Origin: a candidate division KSB1 bacterium
Lineage (GTDB): Bacteria; Zhuqueibacterota; Zhuqueibacteria; Zhuqueibacterales; Zhuqueibacteraceae
Reading direction: 5' to 3'
Length of the DNA: 64,000 bases
Assembly: GCA_034506255.1 (NCBI GenBank)
Contig: JAPDPX010000008.1
Coordinates: 328,952-392,951 of the forward strand
Below the pieces are notes generated by a model, which was given only the letters and a program-made list of their open reading frames with translations, searched no databases and had not been told where the DNA came from. Positions 38,860 to 49,275 of the stretch are shown piece after piece (within the stretch, counting starts at the first letter, position 1; the number at the start of each line of letters is the position of its first letter). A program made the translations under genes and the position numbers.

Positions 38860-41800
38860 TGAGTGAGGCAAAAAATCCGCAGGCGAGCGGCATGGAAATC
38901 GCCATCATCGGCATGGCGGGTCGCTTTCCGGGCGCAAACAATCTCGAAGAGTTTTGGCGCAATCTGCGCGATGGCGTCGAGTCGATCTCCTTCTTCACCG
39001 ACGAAGAATTGCAGGCTGCCGGTGTTCCGGCCGCGCTCTATCGCCAGCCCAACTATGTGCGCGCCCGCGGCATTCTCAGCGGGGTGGATCTGTTCGACGC
39101 CGGTTTCTTCGGCTTCCTCCCCCGCGAGGCCGAGTTGCTCGATCCGCAGCACCGTCTGTTTCTGGAATGCGCATGGGAGACCATCGAGCAGGCCGGCTAC
39201 AATCCCGAAAACTATCCGGGCTTGATCGGCGTGTTTGGCGGCGTGGGCATGAATGCCTACCTGCTTTCCTATGTGATGACGCGCGGCGGCGCCCTCGATC
39301 CCGCGGAGGGCTATCAGCTCGCCATCGGCAACGACAAGGATTTTCTCGCCACGCGCGTTTCCTACAAACTCAATCTCAAAGGGCCGAGCCTGGCGGTGCA
39401 AACCGCCTGCTCCACTTCGCTGGTGGCGGTGGTGCTGGCGTGCCAGAGCCTGCTGAGCTATCAATGTGACATGGCGCTGGCGGGCGGTGTCACCATCAGC
39501 CTGCCGCAGGAGAGTGGCTATCTCTATCAGGAGGGCATGATTCTCTCGCCCGACGGCCATTGCCGCGCCTTCGACGCCAAAGCGCAGGGCACGGTGCCGG
39601 GCAACGGCGTCGGCACGGTTTTGCTCAAACGCCTGGAAGAGGCACTCGCCGATGGCGATACGATTCATGCCGTGATCAAGGGCACGGCGCTCAACAATGA
39701 CGGCTCCCTCAAAGTCGGCTACACCGCGCCGAGCGTCGACGGCCAGGCCGAGGTGATCGCCACCGCGCTGGCCGTGGCGAATGTCGATCCCGCCAGCATC
39801 GGCTATATTGAAACGCATGGCACCGGCACGCCGCTGGGCGATCCCATCGAAATCGCGGCACTGACGCGCGTGTTCCGTGAAAAAACCGCGGCGAAACATT
39901 TCTGCGCGTTGGGCGCGGTCAAGAGCAATGTCGGCCATCTCGATGCCGCCGCCGGTATTGCCGGGCTGATCAAGACGGTGCTGGCGCTCGCGCATCGTGA
40001 GATTCCGCCCAGCCGGCATTTCGAGCGGCCCAATCCGCAGATCGATTTCACCAACAGTCCCTTCTTCGTCAACGCGGAATTGCGCGAATGGCCGAGCAAT
40101 GGCTCGCCGCGCCGCGCCGGCGTCAGCTCGTTCGGCATCGGCGGCACCAACGCCCACGTCATTCTCGAGGAAGCGCCGGCGGTCCGCCGCGCGGCGGCCT
40201 CCCGGCCGTGGCAACTCGTGCTGCTCTCGGCACGCTCGCCGCAGGCGCTGGAAACGATGACGGACCAGCTCGCCCGGCATCTGCGCGCGCATCCCGGGCT
40301 GCCGCTGCCCGACGTCGCTTACACGCTGCAAACCGGCCGCAAGCGCTTCACGCACCGCCGCATGCTGGTGGCCGGCTCGCGCGACGACGCCCTGACGATT
40401 TTGGAGCAACGCGACCCCAAACGTTTGCTGGGCGCCGCGTTTGCGAAAGAGCAAAGCCCGCCGCCGATCGTGTTCATGTTCAGCGGCCAGGGCGCGCAGT
40501 ACGTCAACATGGGGTTGGAGCTCTACCAGCAGGAGGCCGGCTTTCGTGACTGTCTCGATTTCTGCGCCGACTTTCTCCGGCCGCTTTTGGATGTCGATCT
40601 GCGGCGTCTGCTTTATCCGCCGGCGGAGAAGACCGAACAGGCCGCCGCACAACTGCAGCAGACGTTTCTCACCCAGTCGGCGCTGTTTGTGATCGAATAT
40701 GCGCTGGCCAAATTGTGGCAGGAATGGGGCGTGACGCCGCAGGCCATGATCGGCCACAGCATCGGCGAATACGTCGCGGCCTGCCTCGCCGGCGTGTTCA
40801 CGCTGGAAGAGGCGCTGACGCTGGTGGCCAGTCGCGGCCGCTTGATGCAAAGTCTGCCCGGCGGCGCGATGTTGAGCGTGCCACTGGAGGAAAACAAGCT
40901 GCGGCCGTTGCTCGACGGCGGGCTGGCGCTGGCCGCCGTCAATGCGCCGGCCAATTGTGTCGTTTCCGGCACGGTGGCAGCGATCGCCGACTTGCAGGCG
41001 AAACTCGCCGAAAAGGGGATCGAATGCCGCCGGCTGCACACCTCGCACGCCTTCCATTCGGAAATGATGGAGGCGATTCTGCCGGCATTCACTGCCGAGG
41101 TGAAAAAAGTCAAACGGCAACCGCCCAAGCTGCCCTTCCTCTCCAACCTCACCGGCACGTGGATCACCGCCGGCGAGGCAACGGATCCGGCTTACTGGGC
41201 GCAGCATCTCCGCCACACCGTCCGCTTTGGCGACGGCGTGCAGGAACTTTTGCAAGACAGCAGCCGCGTCTTTCTCGAAGTCGGACCGGGACAAACCTTG
41301 AGTGCGCTGGTGAAGCGGCAACCCAACACCGTGGGTCGCGTCATTCTGTCGTCCCTGCGCCATCCGCAGGAGCAGCAGTCGGACATGGCATTTTTGCTGA
41401 CCACGCTCGGCCGGCTGTGGCTCGCCGGTGTGCCGATCGACTGGACCGGTTTTTACAAACACGAGCAACGCCGGCGGGTGCCGCTGCCCACTTACCCCTT
41501 CGAGCGCCAGCGTTACTGGCTGGAGACGGGCAGCGCGCGGTCGGCACCGGCGATTGCGAAAGACTTGCAAAAAAAGACGAACCTTGCCGGGTGGTTCTAT
41601 CTGCCCTCGTGGCGCCGCCGCGACCAGGCCGGCGCCACCGCCATGGCAGCGCCGCAGCATTGGTTGCTCTTTGCCGATGACAGCGGTCTGGCCGCGGCTT
41701 TGACGGAGGAGTTGCAGCAACGCCGGCAAACCGTCACGCTGGTGAAAATCGGACGGCAGTTCGCCCGCCGCGACGACGGCAGTTTCACGATTACGCCCCT

Positions 41801-43484
41801 GCTCCGCGCAGATTATGAACGCCTGCTCGATGAGTTGGTGGCGCGGCATCAGACGCCGCAAGTCATCCTGCACTTGTGGAGTATCGACGGCCGCGATCAG
41901 GCGGGTGATTACCGCGCCGCCAAAGAACGCGGCTTCGACAGCCTGCTGTTGCTGACGCAGGCGCTGGCCAAACACCTGCCTGCTGCCGCGCTGCAAATCG
42001 GCGCGGTCACCGCGCAGGCGCAGGAGGTAACCGGCGAAGAGAACTTGCAACCGGCGCAGGCCACGCTGACCGGCCTGTGCCGGGTCATCCCGCAGGAGTT
42101 TCCCAATTTTGTCTGCCGCAGCATCGATGTGATCCCCGTCAACGGCGCATGGCCGGCAGCGATTTGCCACAGCTTGTTGCAGGAATTTGCCGGCGACAAC
42201 CCCGCCACGGTGATTGCCTACCGCGGCGGACATCGCTGGGTGCAGAGCTTCGAGCCGCTGCCCCTGGAAAATGCCACGCCGCCGCGACTGCGCGAGCACG
42301 GCGTTTATCTCATCACCGGCGGCCTGGGGCGCATCGGCCTGACCTTCGCGGAATATCTCGCCGAAGCCGTGCGCGCGAAACTGGTGCTCGTCGAGCGCAG
42401 CGCCTTCCCGGAAAAAGCGCAGTGGCCGGCATGGCTGCGTGAGCCGTCGCGCAACGGCGACACGGCCAAAATGCAAAGGCTGCTGGCGCTGGAGGGCAAA
42501 GGCGCCGAAGTGTTGGTGGTGCAGGCCGACGTCGCCAATGAGGCGGAGATGCGGCAGGCGCTGACTCAGGCCGAGGCGCGCTTCGGCGCGCTGCACGGGG
42601 TGATTCACGCCGCCGGCAAGGTGGGCGCGGCAACCTTCCGCACCCTCGCCGAACTTACGCCGGCGGAGGTGGAAGAGCAATGGCGCGCCAAAGTCGAGGG
42701 CACGCGCGTGCTCCAGCGCTTGCTGAGCGGCCGGGAATTGGATTTCGTCGTGCTGCAATCCTCGCTCGCCAGCCAGCTTGGCGGCCTGGGGTTCGCGGCC
42801 TATGCTGCCGCCAATCTCTATCTCGATGCGTTTGCGCAGCAGCAACAGCGCGCCGGCCAGCGGCAGTGGATCAGCGTCAACTGGGACGGCTGGGATTTCG
42901 GCGAGACGGCGCCCACCGGTCTCGGCAGTCAGGCGGTGGAGCTGGGCATCACGCCCGCCGAGGGCGTCGCGGTGTTCCAGCGCATTTTGGCCACGCCGGG
43001 GCTGGCGCAGATCGTAGTGTCCACTGCCGATCTCGACGCCCGGCTCGAACGCTGGATCAGCGCCACACGCCGGGAGCAAAAGCCGGCGGCCGAGGGCGCG
43101 GCCGCAACACGGCATGCGCGACCGAATCTGCCCACCGCCTACGTGGCCCCGGCCAATGAGCTGGAGCAGCAAATCGTCGAGCTGTGGGAAAAGTTGCTGG
43201 GCATCGCGGGGATTGGCCGGCACGACAATTTCTTCGAACTGGGCGGCAATTCGCTGCTGGGGACGCAGCTTGCCTCGCAGCTCCGCAGCACCTTTCAGGT
43301 GGAGTTGCCGTTGCGCCGCTTGTTTGAAGACCCCACGCCGGCGGCGGTGGCGGCCGTCATTGCCGAGGCGAGAAAGACCGGGGAGGAGGAGGTCAACAAG
43401 ATCGCCGAGATGCTGGCGCTGGTGGAAAAACTCTCGCCGGAGGAAGTCGCGGCGATGCTGGGCCGGGAGAAAGCTACACCGTAG
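38859..43484 (+). CDS. PKS module KS-AT-KR-T (extends an aminoacyl chain)
   Basis: The 1541-residue protein has KS with C184 (TACSTS) and both active histidines, AT with S634 (GHSIGE) and HAFH at 730-733 (malonyl-CoA type), and a KR with GGLGRIG near 1154 and Y1315. It ends in a carrier domain with S1465 (LGGNSLL) that looks like an NRPS PCP. There is no DH or ER, so a beta-hydroxy group should remain. The KS has the GTVPGNGVG and GYTAPSVDGQ features seen in KS domains that accept chains from NRPS modules. The KR lacks the LDD of B-type enzymes. The ATG at 38859 shares a base with the previous TGA; a GTG one codon earlier is possible. The tail KLSPEEVAAML resembles a docking helix. The stop codon lies inside an intergenic repeat unit. 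Confidence 0.94.
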
Positions 43485-43596
43485 CGCAGGCCTCCTGCCT
43501 GCCGTCTGGAAGCCGAAAGCAAATCGTAGCGCAGGCATCCTGCCTGCCTGCCGTCTGGAAGCTGAAAGCAAATCGTAGCGCAGGCCTCCTGCCTGC
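43481..43596 (+). repeat. Three tandem copies of a 45-49 base repeat with GCAGG/CCTGC arms
   Basis: The core GTAGCGCAGGCxTCCTGCC starts at 43481, 43526 and 43575. Between copies is a shared CGTCTGGAAGCxGAAAGCAAA segment. Each core can form a small GCAGG/CCTGC hairpin. The TAG stop of the preceding PKS gene (43482-43484) is part of the first copy. Single relatives occur at 49136 and 58440, also between synthetase genes. About 160 bases of plain intergenic sequence follow before the methyltransferase gene. Confidence 0.9.
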
Positions 43597-43760
43597 AAGC
43601 CTGCATTACAACAACGCGGCGTTGTGAAGCCGCTGAACGTTGAGAAACACTGTTTTTTGTATCTGCGTTCGTCTGCGAAAATCTGTGTTCTAAAAATCGT
43701 CGCCGTCATGATGTTTTTCCCGGCTCATATACCATGGCGCCGTGAGGGTAAAAGAAGAAA

Positions 43761-44810
43761 ATGGAGACTGCGATCAATCAGCTTGCCGGCCGCATCGCGG
43801 AGTTGCCGCCGGAAAAACGCGCGCTGTTCGAGCGGCTGCTGCGGGAAAAGGGTCTGCCCCTTCCCGACGACCAATCCGCCAGCGGCAACACGCCGGCGGC
43901 GGAGGAACTGGCCGAAGTGCGGGAAAGCGTGCGGGAATTTTTTCGACGTGCCGCGGAAGACCAGTCCGAAACCGCCTGGCATCAGCCGCATCCGCAGAGC
44001 GAGACAATCAAAAGCGTCACCCGGAAATTTTATGATGCCATCAACCGGCAGCTCGATGCCTCGCTGTTCGGCAGCGCCGCCGCCTTTCTGAATTATGGCT
44101 ACGCGCCCGACGGCAGTCCGGAATACTCGACCATCGCGGTGCCGCGGCATTATCCCAATCGCCACTCCCTCAAGCTGATGCTGGAAGTCATCGGCGAACG
44201 GGATCTCACCGGCGCCGCGGTTCTCGACATCGGCTGCGGTCGCGGCGGCATGGTGCAAACCCTGTTGCGCTACTTTTCACCCGCCCGCGTCACGGGCATG
44301 GACTTGTCCGGCGGCGCGGTGCGCTTTTGTCAGAAAAACGGCGATCCGCGGCGCAGCCATTTTCTGCAGGCTGATGCCGAAAAACTGCCGCTGGCGGCGG
44401 CGGCCTTCGATTGCGTCACCAATGTCGAGTCCTCGCACAATTATCCCAACCGCCGCGATTTCTATGCGGAAGTGTTTCGCGTGCTCAAGCCCGGCGGCTG
44501 GTTTCTTTATGCCGATCTGCTGACTCTCAAACAATGGCAGGCCGCCGAAACATGGCTCGCGCAGATGGGCTTCGCGATCACCCGCAATCAGGACATCACC
44601 GGCAATGTCCTGCGCGCCTGCGATGAGACCGCCGCTGCACGGCTGGCGGCTTTTCAACAGGCCGGCGCCGGGGAGCAGGACCTGCTCGGCGATTTTCTCG
44701 CGGTCCCCGGCTCAAAGCCCTATGACAACATGAAACTCGGCATCTCCGCCTACAAAATTCTCTGGTTGCAAAAAAACACAGGAGTTGGCACGGAGGGAAC
44801 AGGAGCATGA
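43761..44810 (+). CDS. Class I SAM-dependent methyltransferase with an NRPS-type docking N-terminus
   Basis: The 349-residue protein has a Rossmann methyltransferase fold with the SAM-binding motif VLDIGCGRGG at 154-163, the acidic loop GMDLSGGAV and the later PLAAAAFDCVTNVESSHNY and VLKPGGWFLYADLL segments. It resembles SafC/UbiE-like small-molecule methyltransferases. The N-terminal 35 residues (INQLAGRIAELPPEKRALF) match the start of the two NRPS proteins downstream rather than other methyltransferases, and are probably a docking helix. That suggests it works in trans on a carrier-bound intermediate, possibly on the PKS module just upstream. Whether it methylates O, N or C is not evident. 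Its TGA overlaps the next ATG as ATGA, so it is coupled to the NRPS gene. Confidence 0.88.
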   Translation: METAINQLAGRIAELPPEKRALFERLLREKGLPLPDDQSASGNTPAAEELAEVRESVREFFRRAAEDQSETAWHQPHPQSETIKSVTRKFYDAINRQLDASLFGSAAAFLNYGYAPDGSPEYSTIAVPRHYPNRHSLKLMLEVIGERDLTGAAVLDIGCGRGGMVQTLLRYFSPARVTGMDLSGGAVRFCQKNGDPRRSHFLQADAEKLPLAAAAFDCVTNVESSHNYPNRRDFYAEVFRVLKPGGWFLYADLLTLKQWQAAETWLAQMGFAITRNQDITGNVLRACDETAAARLAAFQQAGAGEQDLLGDFLAVPGSKPYDNMKLGISAYKILWLQKNTGVGTEGTGA

Positions 44811-47800
44811 ACACGCACACGCGCAGTGATCTCGCCGCGCTCGCGGCACAAATCGCCGGCCTGCCGCCGGAGAAACGCCAGTTGTTGGAGAAACTCTTTG
44901 CGCAGCAGGGCGTGAATTTTTCCGCACTCGCGCCCATCCCGCGCCGGCACAAGACGGACGTGCTGCCGCTTTCCTTCTCCCAGCAACGGCTGTGGTTTCT
45001 CGATCAACTCAACCCCGGCAGCGCCTTTTACAACATTGCCTACGCCATTCATCTGCAGGGCGGGTTGGACACCGCCGCCCTGTCGGCGAGCCTGAACGAA
45101 ATCATCCGGCGCCACGAGATTCTGCGCACCACTTTCGACCGCCGCAACGGCCAGCCGGTGCAAATCATCGCGGACACGCGGTCACTCGAACTGCCGGTCA
45201 TCGATCTGCAGCAGCTCGACGCAAACAGCCGCCGCGCAGAAGCGGAACGCCTCGCGGCAGCAGAGGCGGGGCAACCCTACGATCTCGCCCGCGGCCCGCT
45301 GCTGCGCGCCACCCTGCTGCGGCTGCAACCCGCGGAGCACCTGCTGCTGCTCGGCATGCATCACATCATCGCCGACGGCTGGTCGATGGCGGTGTTGATC
45401 CGGGAAATGAGCGCCCTCTACACCGCTTTCCGCAGCGGCCGTCCCTCGCCGCTGCCGCCGTTGCGCATTCAATATGCCGACTTCGCCCTTTGGCAGCGCG
45501 ACCGGCTGCAGGGCACAACCCTGGAGAATCTCCTGGCCTATTGGAAACAGCGTCTCGGACCGACCCCGCCGGTGCTGGAGTTGCCCACCGACCGGCCACG
45601 GCCGGCGGTGCAATCCTTCAACGGCGCCACCCTCCGGTTCGAGTTGCCGCAATTGCTGCATGAGCAGCTCAAAGACCTGTGCCAGCAGCAGGGCGTGACG
45701 CTGTTCATGTGCCTGCTGGCGGCTTTCAAGGTTTTGCTGTGCCGCTACAGCGGCCAGCAGGATATTTGCGTCGGCACGCCGGTGGCCAACCGCAACCGCG
45801 CCGAAACCGAGGAGCTCATCGGCTTCTTCGTCAACACGCTGGCGCTGCGCAGCGATCTCTCCGGCGATCCGACTTTTAGCGAGGTGCTGCAGCGGGTACG
45901 CGAAACCGCCCTGGGCGCCTTTGAACATCAGGACCTGCCGTTCGAGAGGCTGGTGGAAGAACTGCAGCCCGAGCGCGACATGAGCCGCAGTCCGCTCTTT
46001 CAAGTGATGTTCACCTTTCAAAACGCCGCCTTTCCCGACCTGCAGCTTCCCGGCTTGCGAATCAACGTCCAGGAGGTGGACAGCCACACGGTCAAATTCG
46101 ATCTGCTGCTTTCGATGGAGGAGAACAACGGCCTGCGCGGCAAACTGGAGTATGCCACCGACCTGTTCGACGCGGCGACCATGCAACGGCTGCTGGGCCA
46201 TTTCCGCACCCTGCTGGAGGGCATCGTGGCCAACCCCGGTGCCCGCCTGTCGCAGTTGCCGCTGTTGACAGCGGACGAACGCCGCCAGCTTCTCGTCGAA
46301 TGGCAGCCGGATCAACCCGTGGCGGAGAGCATGCCTCCGATTCATCACCGGATTGCCGAGCAGGCGGCCCGCACCCCGGATGCCATCGCCGTGGTGTGCG
46401 GTGAGCGGCAGCTCAGCTATGCGGAGTTGAACCGGCGCGCCAACCAGCTCGCCCATCTTTTGAGAAAGTCGGGCGTCGGCCCGGAAGTCATCGTCGGGCT
46501 GTATCTCGAACGTTCGCCGGAGGCAGTCATCGGGTTGCTCGGCATACTCAAGGCGGGCGGCGTCTACCTGCCGCTGGATCCGGCGTATCCGCGCGACCGG
46601 CTGACCTTCATGCTCAAGGATGCCCGCGCCGCTGTCGTGCTCACGCAACCGGATTTGGTCGCGACCCTGCCGCCGCTGGAAAATGCCACGGTGCTGCCGC
46701 TGGATGCGGCATGGCAGGCCCTCAGCCGCGAGCGGGACGACACACCGCCAACGGCCGTGCACGATGGACAGGCCGCCTACGTCATCTACACCTCCGGCTC
46801 AACCGGCCGGCCGAAAGGCGTGCTTGTTTCACACGGCACGCTCGCCAAACATTGTCTGTGCATGCGGGAATACTACGAGCTGACACCTGCGGACCGCGTG
46901 CTGCAATTTGCCGCGCTCAATTTCGATGCCTCCCTCGAACAGATGCTGCCGGCGTTGCTGGCTGGTGCGCAACTGGTGCTGCGCGATGCCACCCTGTGGA
47001 CGCCGGCGGAATTTCACCAGAAAGTCGCCGCCCACGGGTTGACCGTCATCAACCTGCCCACCGCCTATTGGCAGGAACTCGCGCAACACTGGAGCGAAGC
47101 GCCCGGGAAGGTGTCCGCCACCAATCTGCGGCTGGTGATCATCGGCGGCGATGAAATGCCGGCGGCCACGCTGCGGCTTTGGCAAAGAACGCCGCTCAAG
47201 CACGTGCGCTTGTTGAATGCCTACGGCCCCACCGAGACCACCATCACGGCCACGGCTTTTGAAGTGCCTCCTGAGTTTGCCGGCGGGAGCGGCGGGCGGC
47301 GCGTGCCGATTGGACGCTTGCTGTCTGGTCGCAGGGCTTACATTTTGGATCGCACCGGCGGGCTGGTGCCGGTTGGCATACCGGGCGAATTGCATCTCGG
47401 CGGCGCGGGCGTGGCGCGCGGCTATTTGCGCCGGCCGGATTTGACCGCCGAGCGCTTCGTCCCGGATCCATTTGCGACACACGCCGGCGCCCGCCTGTAC
47501 AAAACCGGTGATTTGGCGCGCTGGCGGCCAGACGGCACCATCGAGTTCCTCGGCCGCCGCGATCATCAAGTGAAGATTCGCGGCTTCCGCATCGAATTGG
47601 GTGAGATCGAAGCGGTGTTGCGCCGGCATCCGGCGGTGCGGCAGGCGGTGGTGCTGGCGCGCGAGGACCGGCCGGGTGACAAGCGGCTGGTGGCTTATTT
47701 CGTTGCCGCGTCGCAAGACCGGCCGACAGTGAGCGAGCTGCGGCACTATCTCAAAAGCCGGCTGCCGGAGTACATGATCCCCGCCGCGTTCGTGGCGCTG

Positions 47801-48232
47801 GACGAGTTTCCGCAAACGCCCGGTGGCAAGGTGGATCTGCGCAGCCTGCCGGCGCCGGACGAGTCACGGCCGGAGCTGGAGTCCGCTTATGTTGCCCCGC
47901 GCACGCCGACGGAAAGCGTGCTCGCGGCACTGGTGGCGGAAGTGTTGCACCTCGAGCGGGTTGGCATCCATGACAATTTCTTCGAGCTGGGCGGCCATTC
48001 GCTGCTGGCGACACAGGTGATGTCACAAGTGCGGGAGATTTTTCAGGTGGAAGTGCCGTTGCGCAGGATCTTCGAGACCCCCACCGTGGAGGGGCTGGCA
48101 CTGGCCCTCGCCGAGGCGCAGGCCGGTCAGGAAGACCGCGACAAGCTGGAGAAAATGCTGGCTGATCTCGACCAACTGAGCGATGAGGAAGTGCAGAAAT
48201 TGTTGCAGGAAGAGGAGAGTTCGCTGGTGTGA
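44807..48232 (+). CDS. NRPS module C-A-PCP
   Basis: The 1141-residue protein begins with a short helical docking region (LAAQIAGLPPEKRQLLEKLF). Next comes a condensation domain of LCL type (SFSQQRLWFLDQL; HHIIADGW with H186), an adenylation domain (about 510-1010; YTSGSTGRPKG) and a PCP with S1065 (LGGHSLL). The adenylation code reads DAENIGAITK by alignment to GrsA, with NLPTAYW in the 278 region. This does not match a substrate I can name. The C-terminal tail QLSDEEVQKLL has the docking pattern that also ends the PKS module before it. The start overlaps the methyltransferase stop (ATGA). The module adds one unassigned amino acid after the PKS-derived unit. Confidence 0.95.
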   Translation: MNTHTRSDLAALAAQIAGLPPEKRQLLEKLFAQQGVNFSALAPIPRRHKTDVLPLSFSQQRLWFLDQLNPGSAFYNIAYAIHLQGGLDTAALSASLNEIIRRHEILRTTFDRRNGQPVQIIADTRSLELPVIDLQQLDANSRRAEAERLAAAEAGQPYDLARGPLLRATLLRLQPAEHLLLLGMHHIIADGWSMAVLIREMSALYTAFRSGRPSPLPPLRIQYADFALWQRDRLQGTTLENLLAYWKQRLGPTPPVLELPTDRPRPAVQSFNGATLRFELPQLLHEQLKDLCQQQGVTLFMCLLAAFKVLLCRYSGQQDICVGTPVANRNRAETEELIGFFVNTLALRSDLSGDPTFSEVLQRVRETALGAFEHQDLPFERLVEELQPERDMSRSPLFQVMFTFQNAAFPDLQLPGLRINVQEVDSHTVKFDLLLSMEENNGLRGKLEYATDLFDAATMQRLLGHFRTLLEGIVANPGARLSQLPLLTADERRQLLVEWQPDQPVAESMPPIHHRIAEQAARTPDAIAVVCGERQLSYAELNRRANQLAHLLRKSGVGPEVIVGLYLERSPEAVIGLLGILKAGGVYLPLDPAYPRDRLTFMLKDARAAVVLTQPDLVATLPPLENATVLPLDAAWQALSRERDDTPPTAVHDGQAAYVIYTSGSTGRPKGVLVSHGTLAKHCLCMREYYELTPADRVLQFAALNFDASLEQMLPALLAGAQLVLRDATLWTPAEFHQKVAAHGLTVINLPTAYWQELAQHWSEAPGKVSATNLRLVIIGGDEMPAATLRLWQRTPLKHVRLLNAYGPTETTITATAFEVPPEFAGGSGGRRVPIGRLLSGRRAYILDRTGGLVPVGIPGELHLGGAGVARGYLRRPDLTAERFVPDPFATHAGARLYKTGDLARWRPDGTIEFLGRRDHQVKIRGFRIELGEIEAVLRRHPAVRQAVVLAREDRPGDKRLVAYFVAASQDRPTVSELRHYLKSRLPEYMIPAAFVALDEFPQTPGGKVDLRSLPAPDESRPELESAYVAPRTPTESVLAALVAEVLHLERVGIHDNFFELGGHSLLATQVMSQVREIFQVEVPLRRIFETPTVEGLALALAEAQAGQEDRDKLEKMLADLDQLSDEEVQKLLQEEESSLV

Positions 48233-48451
48233 AAAAAATTTTCGCCCACGAAAATGAAATCCCGCGGAAATGTTTTTGGCTGTTTCTTTCGTGGCAGTTC
48301 TTCTTTCGTGGGAGGCTTGTGAAGCTGTCGGCTTTAAAATTGGAGCCGGATAATGGGGACAAAGCACGATTTGCTTTATGAAGAGCTGTGTTACGACCTG
48401 AATTTTGCATGCGGGCTTGCTGTTGCCCGGGAGAAATGGCGTGTTCACATA

Positions 48452-49055
48452 ACTCCGTCAGGAGTGAACTGTTTGTAGACAGGGGCATCTGGCTTGTCTT
48501 TGAACTCCGTTAGGAGTGCCCTGTAGCATTTCTCATGATCTGACGCGGCTTTTTTAGGAGAATCACGCAGGTCACTCCTGACGGAGTTTTGAGAAATGCG
48601 ATCTGCCGCTTCACTAAAAACAGTTCACTCCTGCCGGAGTTGATCGCACGTTTGCCGGCAAAATTTTTAGGATCATCCGAATTTTGCGTACATTTTGCGA
48701 CAACAAGATGAAAAGAATCGCAAAATCAGTTCCGTGCCTTCTCTGCTGAGATCCACTTGCCCTAACTTGATAGCGAACGGCCCAACCCCGCTAGGGGTGA
48801 AATGTTTATAGTAATTGTCAACACCTCCAGCTTCAAACTCCTTTAGGAGTGACATGTAACGGCGTTTGCATTCAATTCAAGATGAGATCAATGAGGATGC
48901 ACGATACACATGTCACCCCGATGGGGTTTCATTTAGGCGAACTTAGCTATAACCATCTCACTCCTATCGGAGTTCATCAGATGCAAAGAACAGTCATGTG
49001 GCCATGTACGCTTGAGTCGGATGAGCTAATTTTTATGCACCACCCCTTGGGTGGT
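48452..49055. repeat. Cluster of nine short palindromes of the ACTCC-N4-GGAGT family
   Basis: Hairpin cores lie at 48452, 48504, 48574, 48627, 48785, 48837, 48915, 48960 and 49039. Most read ACTCC-N4-GGAGT. The copies at 48785 and 48915 read ACCCC/GGGGT, so both arms changed together. The last copy is a more distant ACCACCC/GGGTGGT version. Units occur in both orientations: the 48452 and 48574 cores are exact reverse complements. Oriented alike, several are followed by GTGAxxTGTTTrTAG-like sequence. Spacing is irregular, so this is not a CRISPR array. Confidence 0.85.
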
Positions 49056-49135
49056 TGGGCGTCGCGATCAAAGCGGCGTTGTTCGCGGAGGGGATCAATC
49101 CGGGGGCAAAATTCAGGTATCACGAAAATGCTGGA

Positions 49136-49154
49136 GCGCAGGCATCCTGCCTGC
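49136..49154 (+). repeat. Single copy of the GCGCAGGC/CCTGC repeat
   Basis: GCGCAGGCATCCTGCCTGC matches the core of the tandem repeats at 43481-43596 and is followed by the same CTGGAAGCCG string. It lies 122 bases before the next NRPS start. Confidence 0.85.
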
Positions 49155-49245
49155 AGGCTGGAAGCCGGTGCGACGGCCTTTTCGTGGCAAGTCCTTCGCC
49201 GGGAAGCTGGCCGAAGGGCTGAAGTTTCGAGCTGGTCTGGAAACG

Positions 49246-49254
49246 TGGTATAAT
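49246..49254 (+). promoter_or_regulatory. Extended -10 promoter upstream of the large NRPS gene
   Basis: TGGTATAAT combines the extended TG element with a perfect -10 hexamer (TATAAT at 49249-49254). A poor -35 (TTTCGA) lies 18 bases before it, as is common with extended -10 promoters. The predicted start would be about 15 bases before the ATG at 49276. Confidence 0.55.
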
Positions 49255-49275
49255 TTTTTATTAGATAAAACTGCG

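Larger units (their letters stand above)
48233..49275. other. 1 kb intergenic region with a hairpin cluster and a promoter
   Basis: No protein gene is supported between the two NRPS genes. The first 200 bases contain TTTCGTGG direct repeats. From 48452 to 49055 there are nine short palindromes, annotated separately. One copy of the GCGCAGGC repeat lies at 49136, and an extended -10 promoter lies just before the next gene. The gap is far longer than other gaps in the cluster and probably splits it into two transcription units. Confidence 0.75.

Noticed and set aside
48452..49055. CRISPR array
   Set aside because: Repeat cores are only 14 bases, vary in sequence, face both ways and have spacing from about 45 to 160 bases.
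49051..49275. N-terminal extension of the large NRPS
   Set aside because: The open frame upstream of 49276 reads through the GCGCAGGC repeat and the promoter and has no domain; the docking helix starts at the ATG at 49276.
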